Source: Astropecten irregularis (lineage: Eukaryota; Echinodermata; Asteroidea; Paxillosida; Astropectinidae). Taken from it: 64,000 bases of DNA. The translations under genes were made by a program, and so were the position numbers. The stretch is taken from positions 5,025,983-5,089,982 of the forward strand of contig OZ020261.1 of assembly GCA_963971285.1 (NCBI GenBank), written 5' to 3'. Below are positions 1 to 12,608 of this stretch, in pieces. A model generated the notes under the pieces. The model saw only the letters and a list, made by a program, of their open reading frames with translations, made no database searches and was not told where the DNA came from. Numbering within the stretch: position 1 is the first letter of the stretch; each line of letters begins with the position of its first letter.

Positions 1-905
1 CCGTCGGCAAAATTTATGTCATCCCCTGTCATCCAAAGTGCCAGTTACTGAGGGCATTAGGCTAATCATTATCACCTTGATGGCAATCTGGGTTGTTATA
101 TTATCACCCCTGTTGGCGATAAGTGTCTTACTTCTACGGCCATCACATCGTCATTAATACCTCCATCTCATAATGACACCTTAAAGGCATAATACAGGAT
201 TAGTAAAGGTGACAGAACAGCTGCAGACTGTTCATAGTTTGATTTGTCATTGGGATAAAGCCAAACCTGTTAATTCTTCAGTTCATATCATCATCTGAAA
301 CGGTTAGAAACAGTGCAAAACGCTCACGATATTTTCAAATCTATTCACAGGAGTTTTGATCTCACCCGGAGATCACAACTGTTTTCTGTCGTTGTAGTTG
401 CTAATTTCTTAATAAATACAGCATTTAAGCCAGAAATAGTTATCAATCCAGTTCTGTACCTTTAAAGATAATGGTATTGACTAGACTCTTGAGGTGTTGT
501 AAGCTCCTTGTGATAAAGTATGTTTAATATTATGTTCGGGGTTTGTAGATGTGATGTTCGAGGTTTCATATACTCTTTAAGTTGATAATTCTCCTAAGGT
601 TGTTGCTGTGTTCTGGATGCTTAGTGTAGCAAGTTGCTATGGCTAACATTTTCACGTTTTCAACAGAGGGCACGCGTTAACAAATGAGCAAGAGCTCTGT
701 GTATCGGAACTATAGCACTAGGTGCGTGTTTTAGGGTTAGAGTGTTATAATGGTTGAATTCTTCAATTATCTTAACCAACTCTAAACTAATTGTTAAGCC
801 CTATACTTAATGTAATTGCAAATCAAGATTTCCTTGTCTTTTAACAATAATGGGAATGCGGTAAGCTCGTTGGGTTTCAACCAAAATGCCAGGGATCTTT
901 TATTT
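1..905. other. Non-coding, mostly unassigned
   Basis: No coding exon is recognisable. About 180-470 holds diverged fragments resembling the TTAA-type inverted-repeat families described further on, including a stretch with a 'GATCTCACCCGGAGATC' hairpin core and an 'AATAAATACAGCATTT' motif shared with those elements. The rest is AT-rich sequence in which I see nothing specific. Confidence 0.4.
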
Positions 906-1195
906 TTATTATTAAGCCAATTTCTGGTAATGACACCAAGGATTCCTGAAAAAGCGCCCTAGGCACTGTAGCTCGAAAGCCTGATGAAACCTTTCTATGG
1001 AAAGATGATGAGAAGAAGATACACTTTTAGAGGTGGGAGGAAAACCCCAGAGAAATATTCTGAGTAACAATCCACGGAAACAGGTAGGGACTAAAAACCC
1101 AATCCACTTGTGAACCGAGCCGGACACGAACCCGGTCCACAGAGGTGAAAGGCGAGGAAAGAACCGCTTCGCCCACCTGACTCCCGCTAAACACA
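906..1195 (-). repeat. tRNA-derived SINE, copy 1
   Basis: Read on the minus strand, this has a tRNA-like head with a box-A-like segment (GTGGGCGAAGCGGTTC) and a box-B-like segment (GGGTTCGTGTCC), followed by a non-tRNA body. A second copy at about 32465-32715 matches along its whole length, including the 'AAAGATGATGAGAAGAAGATACA' region and the 'AACCCAATCCACTTGTG' junction. Two dispersed copies with RNA polymerase III-like promoter boxes support a SINE. The open frame across it is incidental. Confidence 0.6.
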
Positions 1196-1772
1196 TACAT
1201 GCGAATTATGTTAATATGTTCTCACGAGCATCTGGATTGAGCGCGGTAAAGACATACATACAAATCCCTAATGACACAAATATGCCCTTCCATCCTGATA
1301 CAAATTCCCCTTTAATTGTTTCTGCGGGTATAATAATTGTCCACGTTAAGAAAAATGTTGCCAAATCCGTCTGTATCGGCAAGTATCCATCCTCACAAGC
1401 AACATTATTTCCACTGACTCGGTCAGCTTTATCTGGCTGTGCGATAACAGGAAATTATTACAACTTGTCTGTGCATGAAGCCAAATGACTAGAGCCGAAC
1501 TGACAGGTGGAATGGGGGAATTACGGGAGCCCAATCGCCTGTGTCACCAAACATAATTACGAGGGTATCAGTACAGAAAAAACGCTGCTGCAGGATACCT
1601 AAGGGCCATGGTACATGCATTTAGATGGTTGTCCTTGAGCGTGTCTACCGCTCTTGTTTTTTTTTTTTTAGATAACTTACTGACGACGGTATGAATAGGA
1701 TCCCTCTTCAAATTTCTGCGAAACAAATTTGGAATTCGTTTGCGGGCTGTGGTAATTAAGCTGAGACGCCAG

Positions 1773-2101
1773 TTAAAGGTAGCATATTATACTTTGGTAA
1801 GACACCAAAACAGAAATGATCACAGATGTACGTATAACGTATGAAGATGGTGGTGGTAGAAACATACCGTTTCAATGTTTCCGCCTGAAATTGTGTATTT
1901 ATTCGAAATAAGTAAAACAATGACCGAAAATCTGTTTGATCTTTTAAAAGATCAAAAATAAAAGAGAAAAGACTTAAACAAATACTGTGCCCATTTTTTA
2001 CTGTTTTCTCAAAAAGTTGACTAATACTGTATCGTCCTTGAAATTTTTGCCCATGAATCCGTATTTCTTTGACAAAAACCAGTGTATGATATTACCTTTA
2101 A
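1773..2101 (+). mobile_element. TTAA-flanked MITE, family 1
   Basis: About 330 bp, bounded by TTAA on both sides. The terminal inverted repeats resemble AGGTAGTATCATACTTTGGT, and the core is the palindrome around 'GATCTTTTAAAAGATC'. It has no coding capacity. A second copy in opposite orientation begins only 62 bp downstream. Orientation is given so that + reads the 'CCAAAACAGAAATG' side first. Confidence 0.85.
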
Positions 2102-2163
2102 AGGCATTCTTTAGTTTGATTCGTTTTGCGAAATGGTGCTGAACTGTTCATTGGATGTTGGTA

Positions 2164-2530
2164 TTAAAGGTAATTTCATATTTTGGTTTTATTCAAAGCA
2201 GTGCAGATTAATGGGAAAATGTATCATGAACGATACACTTATACAGTCATCTGTAAAATACTCAGTCTCATACGGTGCCCACCTTTTGAGAAAATAGTGA
2301 AAAGTGCTCACGGTATTTTAAAAATATATTCACATGAGTTTTGATCTTCCTAAGATCGAAATCGTTTCTGGTCAATTGGTTTTACTCTTTTCTGGATAAA
2401 TACAGCATTTCAGGTAGAATACTGTTAACAGTATGTTTCTATCATCACCATCTTTATACCCTGTAAGTTTTAAGTAAATCTGTGAAGATTTCTGTTTCGG
2501 TATGCTACCAAAGAATGATACTACCTTTAA
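2164..2530 (-). mobile_element. TTAA-flanked MITE, family 1 (subfamily B)
   Basis: A reverse-orientation copy with TTAA at both ends and the family inverted repeats. It carries subfamily-B diagnostics (GGTATGCTACCAAAG end, 'TTTTCTGGATAAATACAGCATTT'). With the copy at 1773-2101 it forms a head-to-head pair that could fold back. Confidence 0.82.
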
Positions 2531-3550
2531 TATCCATAAGCAAGGGAAAGCAAAACAAGCATTAGGGTTAGGAAAAAGCGTAGGAATGATTCTTCACGCT
2601 TATCTATAAGGATCGTATGGAGTAAAATTAAACCTGTTTTTAGAGGCACACTTCCAAAACTCAAAGACCTTTTGATATTAATTTGATATTAATCTAATAA
2701 TCGATTTCATTATTTTATTTGATCTTCATCAGACCATTTTTTATTGGCAAAATGACAGAGGGTACAAATGCCAATCTTGTGTCGGTTGAATCAGTATGTA
2801 AAAATGCTCCTACAAATAACTCAAGTCAACAGAGTTCATATTTAAATGTTTTTACTTTGTATTTTATGTCATCAAGTTGCGTTTAATTGGTGATATAATA
2901 GTAATCCGTTGAATAAATTATTTTCTTATTTCAAAGTTTTACCAAGTTCGTAGTGAAGTGAAAAATTGCAAAATTAATATAATATGCATTCGTTATTAGA
3001 GACACGCAACACTTAAAGTAAGCTTAGATGTATATAAATTCTGATGATCCTCGTTTATGATAATCACCTCTTTTCACACGGTGCATGCCTTCAATACGAA
3101 GCAAGCGCAAAATGCACGATACATTATTAATGGCAGCTTTAATGACACGTTCCTATAGGTGATGATAGTCGTATAAAATGCTGATGAGTTTTTAATCATT
3201 CTGCGATATTGGAATGGGATAACAAAAATCGGTCAGATATGAACGGAGGACTCCTGTGGGGACGGGGGGAGTTAGGAACCTCGGACTGATTACAGCAGCT
3301 GATACCTCCATAGCGAGTGGCCGCGGTGATAGGGAAGGGGGAGAGCTGGTGCGGCAGGGTAGGGTAGGGAAGAGGTTTTGCAGGACGGAAGAATTAATTG
3401 TCGTCGTGGATGCATTATTGTTATGTATGAATAATTGATTGTTGCTCATCATGCTGGCTTGTTGTATTCGGTGCTTCGTGCAGTCAGGGTTATACTGTGG
3501 GGACGTAGGGTGTCTTGTTTCAGTGTTGGGGACAGATTTCTCCATAGTAG
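2531..3550. other. No gene seen
   Basis: AT-rich sequence with scattered short open frames on both strands around 3192-3563. Their composition is low-complexity and they have no splice or family support. I see no repeat unit shared with the rest of the window. Confidence 0.4.
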
Positions 3551-3920
3551 GGGAATAAGCCATTTGCGAGTTAAATCTGAATAGTATCTGATACGTAGAC
3601 TTCTTTCATTGCATATAAACACCCCCATTTGAATTTCCCAGGGTAAAGATTGTTGCTATATCACGTGATTCGGGGCAAGCTTTTGCATAGTGATATCCAT
3701 CTCTTTAGTGGACTGGTTCCTTTGTGCCATTCTTATCCATTATGAACAGTGCATTGGCGCAAGACATCTGTTATGTAACTAAGCAAAAGCTTGCCCCGAA
3801 TCATGTGATATAGCAACATAGTCTTTAGTCTGAGAAATTCAAACTGAGGTGTTTCTATGCAATGAAAGAAGCCTGTGTACCAGATACTATTCAGATTTAT
3901 CTCGCAAATGGCTTATTTCA
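3551..3920. mobile_element. Long-TIR palindromic element, family 10, copy 1
   Basis: About 370 bp with terminal inverted repeats over 100 bp long. The left arm begins AATAAGCCATTTGCGAG and the right arm ends CTCGCAAATGGCTTATT; both arms contain 'TGCAATGAAAGAAG' and 'AAGCTTTTGCATAG'-like blocks in opposite sense. Related copies, each with an insertion, lie at 30544-31290 and 57125-57615. It is non-coding. Confidence 0.8.
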
Positions 3921-5390
3921 AAATAAGCCATGATTTGAGCTCTACGGTCTTGTGAGATTTCTAAACTGCTCTCCCAGAATCATACCAAGGGTGGAGGCAT
4001 TTCCTTGCTGGGTAATTAGAAGGGCTGCTTTCTCCACACACGATGGGTATGCATGGCGCTACCTGGTTCTGAACTGGAATTCACCCCTCCTGCTCTTCGA
4101 AATATTACAGGACTTGAAGGTGTAGTGAATTTTATTACAGCCCAACCCAGGAGTGTTGGACCATTAAGGATTACCCTCTTTCTTCTGTGTACTAGGTATT
4201 AGATATATGCAGTAGGAATACTAATTAATTCACTCCACCCTGGCCAGGGAGAGTCTTAAGTAGGTAGCTCCAGTAGTTATGTAATCCTTTCATTTATAAC
4301 CCAAGGAGGGTACAATAGTCTTTTCTTTAACTACTCTGAGGAGAGTTACTCCCTAAAAAAGCCAGTCTGCAGTTATACTCCGTAGAGGCGACATCTACTG
4401 TACATGTAGGCTCAATTTTGTCTAGTGACTTTTCCTTATATCTTTAGTGGTTGGCTCGAAGCGGGGATAGGAACTGACTTGGTAGTGTATACTCCTATAC
4501 AGCTACTTTCCCTGTGGAAGGCCAACTTAACAACAACTTAGTATTATCATTAGTGTACATAAATCTAGTAATTAAATTAGACTAGGACTTAGGATTTAGG
4601 ACGTGATTATTCAACAAATTAAAAATCAGCCTGTCGACGTTTTCCGGGCCATGCCACACGGCCCCTGGCGGACTCCTACAACAATCTCCTTGAGATTTAG
4701 GGTAAGCAGTGTTTGGTATTTTTATTAGAACTTAAACCCTAAAAAGGCTTCAAACCAGACCTAATAACCTACTTTTTTCAGCAATTTAGTAATAAATAAC
4801 AGTTGGTGGAGCCAGGACCTTTGAATGTGTTCACTCAGATAAATGGCGCTATATGTATGCTGTGAATTATTATCATCATCATCAATTTCATAGAGGTGCT
4901 ACAGCACAAAATTGTGCGTTAAACACCAAAAACCTTGCTAAATAACGTCAGTATGCCAGCCAAAACTCCTTGTGAATCTTATGCTCAGCAAACAATGGCC
5001 GAATACACAAGTCAGAAGCAGTAAACATCAATTGAAATTTCGGTTGGTAAACATGTTTGATAAAGGAAGACTTTTAATGCTGAAGGTAATTTTTGTAATT
5101 GTCCAACTTTGATCTTGCCTACCCCCGACATTTTGTCCCTTTTTCCTGACCACACTTACCCGCCCCTACGATCCCTGGTCCCTCTAACGTTAGTTCCGAT
5201 CCTCTCATCCATTTATGTGTATATTTTCTTGCATGATCATGTTCGAAACGCTTGGATCGAAACGCATCAGGCCCTCCTGTAACTCCAAGTGGTTCTATAC
5301 TTAAAAGAACTCCACAAATCTTTAGGGGTTAATTTCATAGAAGCCCCGGCTTCTTGAACATGCCTCCATTTATGTGCCGGCATTGATTCT
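3921..5390. other. No gene seen
   Basis: No exon or repeat that I can name. Phrases such as 'GATCGAAACGCATCAGGCCCTCC' near 5258 recur near 39190, 53800, 53900 and 54610, which marks a dispersed but diverged repeat. The remainder is unassigned. Confidence 0.35.
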
Positions 5391-5394
5391 GAGT

Positions 5395-5477
5395 ATATAT
5401 TAATTTATTTATTGTTGTTTCTTGTATTTCAATTTCCCTGTACTAAATGGAAATAAATGTGAATTGAATTGAATTGA
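5395..5477 (+). repeat. LINE-like 3' end with GAATT tail
   Basis: The sequence 'AAATGGAAATAAATGTGAATTGAATTGAATTGAAT' (5446-5479) resembles the 3' end of a non-LTR retrotransposon finishing in a short tandem tail. No coding part is preserved next to it. It abuts a family-4 inverted-repeat element whose left end is missing. Confidence 0.35.
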
Positions 5478-5682
5478 ATAGAGCTGCTGAGCACAACAAA
5501 ATTGCTTAGCACAAAAATGTCTTGCCCAATAAAACAAACCACCACTTGAAAATCTCATTTGATCATCATGGTCAACGAACAACAGTTGCACGGAAATTTG
5601 GTTGTTAATCCTGTTTTTACTAAGACAGAAATGTCATGCTTAACGAATTTTTGTGCTAAGCAGGTCTATGAAATTGGCCCCT
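5478..5682. mobile_element. GGGGCCAATTTCAT-TIR element, family 4, copy 1
   Basis: About 205 bp ending in 'CTATGAAATTGGCCCC', with inner arms 'GCTTAGCACAAAAATGTCTTGCCCAATAAAACAAACCACC' and 'TTTTTGTGCTAAGCAGG'. The first dozen bases of the left repeat are missing where it joins the GAATT tail. Full copies are at 25008-25246, 41580-41822 and 43671-44284. Confidence 0.75.
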
Positions 5683-6488
5683 GGATTTATTACAGCCATC
5701 CCATTCCCGTTGCCATCTTCCAAAATGGTCGTTAAATTTTAAAGATCGGGCTTCATCTCGATCGATCATGTTGGTGAATAGACGCTCACCCCTTAAATAT
5801 CATGGAGCCCGCCATGCACTAAATCTTTGTAGCAGCCAAACCCCTCCCACTGCTGAAGGGACAAGCAGAATAAGTCTGGTTCCCAGACCCAAGAAGCTCC
5901 CGACTATTGTCTGTCAATTCGAGGATTTTGATACGAGTCGTCAGGGAACCTTTGGGCAGGGAACCAGACCGAATCCGAACTTGCCCTGCCTCACAGAGAT
6001 ATGGACTAGGCATGTGTGTGTGGGGGGGGGGGGGGGGGGGGGGCGCCAAACGCAACTAAATATTTCATTGGTAGCTGCCTTAGACGGGGGTACCGTTATA
6101 AATACATTTATCACGGGGAGGCGGTTGTCTGTGAACACGGCCTTACAGCGCCTGGTTTTTCTCACTCCGTGACGCGTTTACTGAACTCTTCCTTAAATTC
6201 TGCTGTCAGACCCTTCTTAAGTGATGGCACAAGCTTCATCCTTCGGCTGCATTGCTGGCCAGTAGTCAAGCGTCGCTACGATACATTATTGAACAAAGAA
6301 AGAAAAGTATGACTTCCAAATGAACAGCCCGACTACGTTTTTTTTCTTTTACGATCAGCATTTCTTCTTGGCGTTGCACCTCTTAAATCTTACGCGTTTT
6401 GCATGTAAGAACGTCAATCCGCGCTTTTGTACCAGACTTTTTTGAAAATCGTTGTTCGCAGTTTAAAAAGAGATAGTAGCATTTGTTT
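5683..6488. other. No gene seen; poly-G tract
   Basis: Open frames on both strands across 5768-6312 overlap each other and straddle a run of about 26 G at 6019-6044, so they are not credible genes. Nothing else is recognised. Confidence 0.4.
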
Positions 6489-6834
6489 TAAAGGTAGTAT
6501 CATACTTTGTTTTTTGTCAGAGAAATACTGATTCATGGGCAAAAATATCAAGGAAGGTACAGTAACAGTCATCTGTGAGAATTGCAGTCCCTTAAGGTGC
6601 CCACTTTTTGAGAAAACAGTGAAAAACGGCCACAGTATTTCTGAAGTCTTTTCTCTTTTGTTTTGGATCTTTTAAAAGATGTTGCTTTATTAATTTCTGG
6701 ATAAATACACCATTTCAGGCGGAAACATTTTAACGGTAGGTTTCCACCACCACCATCTTCATACCCTGAAAGGTATACGTAAATCTGTGAACATTTCTGT
6801 TTTGGTCTCTTACCGAAGTATGATACTACCTTTC
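6488..6834 (-). mobile_element. TTAA-flanked MITE, family 1
   Basis: A full-length reverse copy. It starts TTAA-AGGTAGTATCATACTTTG and ends 'CCGAAGTATGATACTACC'; the right TTAA has mutated. Confidence 0.82.
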
Positions 6835-6839
6835 AGATT

Positions 6840-8245
6840 TGTATACAATTCCTTACTTGTGCTTCGGTCACATCGATGCCAAAAAGGAAGTACATGTCTT
6901 TCTCGAAATACATGAATACATGAATATCAGGGATATTGTAGAAATATAGAATCAAAAATGGCTTCCGTTAGTCTTTTTGGAGTATGTATAATATTGAGTT
7001 ACTTTAAAAACCTCGATGACTCGAAACTCGAGTGTAAACTTCGACTCATCCAGACTTCGACTCACGCATGTTTTGAATATGAATACATTATATTATTATT
7101 ATTATTAATGGTTTATTAAAAACATATACGGCAGTTAAAAACTGAATTGCACATGAAAACAGCAGTAAAAATAAATTAATTAATTATCCATTAAGGACAC
7201 ATTAAACAAATACGTTTAAAATACTGATATAGGCCAAGGAATGACAATTGACTTTCAACACACATGGATACAGACAAACATAACAAAGACAATGGACTTG
7301 ATGTAACAATAAAATTCAAGCGAAAAGGGAAATCTATAGTTAAAAGCCAATTACAAAACACATTGATACAGACAATCTAAAATAAGTTTTAAAAGGGGAC
7401 ACAACATTAACAGTAGTCTAGAAATTACATTATATATGTAATTATATGTAATTATATGTAATTATAAGGTATTATTATTGTTTCAAACTGGCCAATAAAG
7501 ATCTTGATCTTTTTCGTGTCTGTGTTACTATAACCAACATAATCTGACGTCATAGGATAATGTACAAAACATGATTCAATATGCAATACGTATTATAGTG
7601 GACTTCTGTTCTGCCTTTTATCAGGATAGGCTGAAGTCACGCTTCATGGCACCCTATGATAATTAAGCCATGCGCAGTGATGACAGCTAGGCGTACCAGG
7701 TATGCTATCCTCTACTGTGCGGTGTATATGTACCTACTCCAAAAACAACAGATATAATGTAGGTTACAACTTGCTTTCACAAAACCTTATGCGACATTGT
7801 TTTCAGATGAAAAACAAAAATTACAAAATTATCAATAACAATTAAACAAACAAAAAACAGGCTTTTGTGCAATATCAGTGTTCATGTTAATTTCGCTATA
7901 CATTTTTCTCTTCATTTTTTAAAGAGGATGTTCAACTCTGAACAAACCTCGATTTATTTGTTTAAACTATAATCCTTAGATTACTTGACATGAGAAAAAT
8001 AATATTCATCTCACATTGAACAAACAAACTAAGGGAGTCTTTTTGGATGATTTTTCTCTCAACATGCAAGCTCCCACAATTCAGATTCTCTTAATCTCGT
8101 CAATGGGGGCAGCAGACAAATCTGTGACGACAGATTTCCTGACGACAGATATGGGAGCCTTTTTTTTTTAAATGAACAAATCTATTTCTGTGTTCAGTGT
8201 GAGATAAATATTTTTTTCTTGTGTCAAATAATTTAAATAAATAAA
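6840..8245. other. Unassigned; LINE-like tails
   Basis: Contains a half copy of the family-12 palindrome (6945-7005), a TTA-repeat tail with 'GGTTTATTAAAAACATATAC' (7085-7130) and 'CCAATAAAGATCTTGATC' near 7490-7510. The latter two look like LINE or SINE 3' ends in opposite orientations. No coding sequence is recognised. Confidence 0.35.
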
Positions 8246-8511
8246 TTACAGAATATGAAGATGGTGGTGGTAGAAACATACCGTTAAAATGTTTCCGCCT
8301 GAAATGTTGTATTTATCCATAAATTGGTAAAACAAATTTTTTTGATCTTTTAAAAGATCATATTTAAAAGAGAAAAGACAAGAAATATTGTGGCTGTTTT
8401 TTTTTACTGTTTCTCAAAAAGTGGGCACCATATGAGACTGTATCTATCTCGATGTTTTTGCCCATGAATCTGTATTTCTTTGATAAAAACCAAAGTATGA
8501 TATTAGCTTTA
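8246..8511 (+). mobile_element. Family 1 MITE, left end missing
   Basis: Begins inside the element at 'GAATATGAAGATGGTGGTGG' and runs to 'CCAAAGTATGATATTAGCTTTA'. The core palindrome and the 'CCCATGAATCTGTATTTCTTTGA' right arm are present. The left inverted repeat is absent. Confidence 0.75.
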
Positions 8512-8658
8512 TGGAGAGTAAGGTCATTGATTCACGTTCTGGCATTTAGAAACGTCAAAATGGAAAAACAATTATTTAAAGAAGGAAAGATTCTAAAGAG
8601 AACAGAAGGGACATGCGCAGTGTTATCAACATTTCGACAGATAAATAGCGAACAATAC

Positions 8659-8990
8659 AGGTACAATACATGATTGGTAAAGGTCACAGGACAGCACTCA
8701 TACTTTGTCTGATCAAACATGTACATGATATAATAAACCTGTGAAAATTTGAGCTCAATCGGACATCTGAGTCACGAGAAAATAGCGGAAACCCGACTCG
8801 ATTTTTTTTTTATAAAACATGAAAAATAGCTTACTTTTTGTTTGTTCCAAAAATCGTTCGGATGGACGATCTTTGGAAAAGACACATCTTTATTTGCATG
8901 AAAAACCCAGCATCTGAGAAACCAAGATTTCCCATGGTAACTGTTTGCACTGTTTACGAACTGTTGCAAATCGTATATGCTCCCTTTTAA
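8659..8990. mobile_element. TTAA-type MITE, family 3, copy 1
   Basis: Starts AGGTACAATACATGATTGG and ends 'ATATGCTCCCTTTTAA'. It shares 'GGAAAAGACAC', 'AAAAACCCAGCATCTGA' and 'CTGTTTGCACTGTTTACGAACTGTT' with copies at 30568-31085 and 42151-42548. The right TTAA is intact. Confidence 0.65.
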
Positions 8991-9805
8991 ATCATCTTAA
9001 TTGCATCATAACATTAATGAAAGTACCAAATGTCTCAATGAAATGTTATTTATGAAACTATGAAATGAATATTTGTCTTGTCCCGTCACTTCCATAGTTT
9101 GCTCAACTATATCATAAGAAATGTGCATGACAGAAATTGCCCAAATGGATTTGGGCATTTCCACGGTAACGTAAGTTACCTTTTAAGTGACTTTGACCTT
9201 TTCCTTAATCAATCATTCTTGAAACACTCCAATTTAAAAAGGTTTTATTGGTAACAGCAAGTATACCAATTTATGGTTCCATGAAATGCATGCAAATTTG
9301 CAAAAAAAGAGGTAACTTACGTTACAAAATCTCCCAAAGTCGTAGAAATGCTCATGTAGTGTGTTGTTTTCCAATTGAGCAAAAACACAATGTTTAAATA
9401 ATTTGGTACATTTGCAAAAAGGGTAAAATGGATCAATTACGGTTGGATGTAGCACCATTCTACACCGTTCTATAAATCTGTTTTAGTGGCATGCAGTCAA
9501 AGACTTATTCTCTACTAAAGAATGATTCATGATCTTGTAGCTCTCGGTCCGTTAGTCATGCAGGTTGAGCGACTGTTAATCTAAACTGGTTCATGGCTAT
9601 TCATTACAATGAGATGATTTAACCGTCTTAGTTCACTCACCATGACATTTTTTTTACAATCCTCATTCACCAGAATGTACCCTTAAAAATCGAATAGAAA
9701 TTAATCACAAGAATGTTGATATATATTTTCAAATCAAAATTTAAATATACAAGCTTTTTTTTATATAATAATAACAATAATAATAATGTTAACAGCAACG
9801 TTAGG
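8991..9805. other. No gene seen
   Basis: AT-rich, with no exon, tandem repeat or shared repeat unit that I can recognise. Confidence 0.35.
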
Positions 9806-10330
9806 GTGAAATTCCCATAGGGTCATGCACAAACTTTATTTACCTATTTCCAAATAACCCCCAACCCGATCGACTTGAAGCTGATATATTCTACTAATGG
9901 GAGCATTCTCCATCTTGTATCAAAAAAATGGACGGTACAAATGTTTTTTGTAAGGAACTTGAAACGTTGGGGCAAAGTGAAAATTTCTCCCTAACAGCCG
10001 ATTTCTCCCTAACATTGATTTATATAGCAAAACGTTTCCCCTAACATAGGCTTTAAGAGTATAATACACTGTATTAATACTAACCGTGGATGGGGCCTTA
10101 GGGAAACGTTCCCTCGGGGTGGTGCACAAACTTAAACATCCTCCAAACCAATGAACTTGAAATTGGCATGTGTTAGATTGAGAGCATTGTTTGTCTTCAA
10201 TTAAAATATGGACAGTATATGTCTTTTAAAGGTAGCTGGTACCTTAGGGAGACATCGAAAAGTCTCCCCAAATCCCGATGTCTCCCTAATGTTCACTTTT
10301 AGATGCTAACGCGTATCCCTAATTCCCCAT
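9806..10330. repeat. Diverged two-unit direct repeat
   Basis: Two units share 'ATGCACAAACTT/GTGCACAAACTT', 'GGGAGCATT/GAGAGCATT', 'ATGGACGGTACA/ATGGACAGTATA' and a closing 'TCTCCCTAA' motif. The first spans about 9806-10125 and the second about 10090-10330. This looks like an old tandem duplication. Confidence 0.4.
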
Positions 10331-11456
10331 TTATAATTATAATTGGTATTTTACAGCGCATTACGTAAATCTTCAAAGCGCTTTACAACAAACACACAAA
10401 ATGAAAGTGATAAACAAACATTAAAAAACATAAATATTACAGTACAAAATAAAATATATAGCCTATATAAAGCCTATGCTGTTATTTTATTGAGTATTCT
10501 ATTTTTCATAAGTTGCTAATGACTACGAGCACCGTAGTCATTTAAAGTCAATATGATTTTTCTCAAATTTAAGTTAAAATCCGTAAATCCTTTTCACACG
10601 AATCTTAAACAATTGTTTCAATAATCTATTGAAATAATTTAATTACATAGTTCCATTTCCCCTCCTTGTATTTGTTTATGTTTTTTATCTATCAAAATAA
10701 CGAAATAACGAATTATGATAATTAATACCGTTGTCGGTATGAAACATTGGCCAGTGGTTACCAGGTAAATAAATCAACCGCTAACCGATAAATTAATTAC
10801 AATGCCGTCTTATTAAAAGATTAGAGAGGTGTGTGGCCGGGCCAGGCCACGGTAGGTTTCACGCCTATGCACGGTTTCAATTTCAAGAAGTGAACGGTAC
10901 ACGAGCGCGTCGGACGTGAGCTGAAGACCAAAATAACCGTTGCAACGGAGTCGACTTAAAATATTGATGAAGCAGGCCGAGAGGAAGGTATCGAATATCG
11001 AATACCGAATACAGCTTCCAGGCTGCATTATTCGGATTGTTCTAGAGATGTCAGCACAAAGGTTTATGTAAGGCATATTATTCGGTTGTATTTATTCCTT
11101 TGTTATCGTTAACAAACGATTAATCGTTATTGAAATGTTGGTAGATTGCCAAAATATCGGTGGCTTTTCCATGACAAAACATCGGAACTCCAATTTTTAA
11201 GACGAACCCCTACTATTACGTTACTAGTGAATATAGCACCAGTTATATTTTACTAATGAGCTTTATGTCAACTTGGGCATTTTTCTTTTAAACATTTGGG
11301 AGGGGTTCATCTACCCATTCTGACAAACCCCTAATAAAGTGTCTTTCTCCCGCTCAACGGACCGTTCAGGCTTTGCTCTCTTGAAGCCCCGCCCACGTGT
11401 GTGTTTTTTACATACTGCATGTGACCGAGTTTGACCGAGGCTTTTGGTGGTCACCT
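10331..11456. other. No gene seen; old retroposon scrap
   Basis: At 10340-10400 'GGTATTTTACAGCGCATTACGTAAATC' with 'AAAGCGCTTTACAACAA' resembles a widespread invertebrate retroposon 3' end. Nothing else is recognised. Confidence 0.35.
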
Positions 11457-11600
11457 AATGGGAGACTTTGGAGAATCAGTCCTCAAGTCAACAGCGCACG
11501 CGCAGACACGCGTACGCATGCGCAAAACAACGCGCGCATGCTCAGAATTGCGTGCTCGTGCGCTGTTGACTTGAAGACCGGTTCTCCAAAGTCTCCCATT
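11457..11600. mobile_element. CpG-rich palindromic MITE, family 5
   Basis: About 144 bp and close to a perfect palindrome: AATGGGAGACTTTGGAGAATC at the left, with its inverse ending TCTCCCATT at the right. The arms are rich in CpG (CAGCGCACGCGCA). There are six more copies or derivatives in the window, at 14010, 24455, 37133, 37945, 46136 and 47090. Confidence 0.85.
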
Positions 11601-11829
11601 AAAAGGCGTCCACCAACTGGTAACATCAACATTTGGGCGTTTTTTAATCATTTTTCTTTCGTCAATCGAGCGGTTAATCAAACAAAACAATTGGCAAAAT
11701 CGATAACCATCACAACGGTATGAATTCCAGTTGTCTATGGCGAACGTCGGAAACATAAAATGCATTCCAATGAACTGGGATTTAATCCATGTTTTACCAT
11801 AATAATGACTGTCAGTTGGGTAGTAATAG

Positions 11830-12245
11830 TAATAATAATAATAAACCACTTCGATGTAGCGCTTATCACCATATGTGATGTATCTATAATAGTATGGGTA
11901 TTACTATTCTCCCTGGTCATCGGGCTACGATAATTATTGCATTCCTAAAACAATATCAACTCCATAGGGAGTATAGAGTATAATTATACAGCCCCGGTTG
12001 CTGTATAAGGCGCACATAGGCTAATCAAGCACAATGTCCAGCCCTCTCAACTCTCACATGTACTCATCTACTCCTTGGTGAAGTGGAGCAATATGTGACA
12101 AAGTGTCTTGCCCAAGGATGCAAGCACCAATAACACATGGCTGGATTCCAACCCACAATCTGTAGATTGACCACAAGATCTTGAGTGCGACACGCCAGAC
12201 CACAGTATTAAACTACGACACATCACACCATCCCCGGTTTAACCT
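11830..12245 (+). repeat. Degraded retroposon 3' region
   Basis: 'TAGCGCTTATCACCATATG' is followed by 'AAGTGTCTTGCCCAAGGATGCAAGCACC' and a decayed 'GGATTCCAACCCACAATC...GACCACA' segment. This combination is common in invertebrate LINE/SINE 3' regions that contain a tRNA-like stretch. No open reading frame belongs to it. Confidence 0.4.
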
Positions 12246-12608
12246 GAAAACAAAATAATTGTTTGAGCTAACGTTAATACTAAGGAAGATATAGTTGGGA
12301 GTTTGTCATGGTTAGGAATGACCTGCCCATGTTAAGCAAAGCGAACCCCGGCTGTGTTTACTTAGAGACTTGATACATCCGACCTACTTGTTATCAACCC
12401 TTGAGCCATCGAGTACGCCATGTTGAATTAAACATGCTCCTTACTCGCAACTTCAATTACATTTATTGAATCTGTTGTGATCATGTCCAGCTATGCTCGC
12501 CCTATTCAAAAACGCATCGCCCTAAATTCAAGGCATTCCATTCTTGCAACACTCTAGTGCACCAGATTGAAAATATAGGTCTAATATGCGCTTTATTAGT
12601 AATCACCA

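Noticed and set aside
912-1196. 94-residue protein on the minus strand
   Set aside because: It coincides with a tRNA-derived SINE copy; the second copy at 32465-32720 does not keep the frame.
3192-3563. 123-residue minus-strand frame
   Set aside because: Overlaps another frame on the opposite strand, has no homology I recognise and no flanking splice or promoter signals. It also runs to the edge of a palindromic element.
5768-6312. Overlapping frames around the poly-G run
   Set aside because: Glycine or proline runs come from the G tract; frames are open on both strands at once with no supporting signals.
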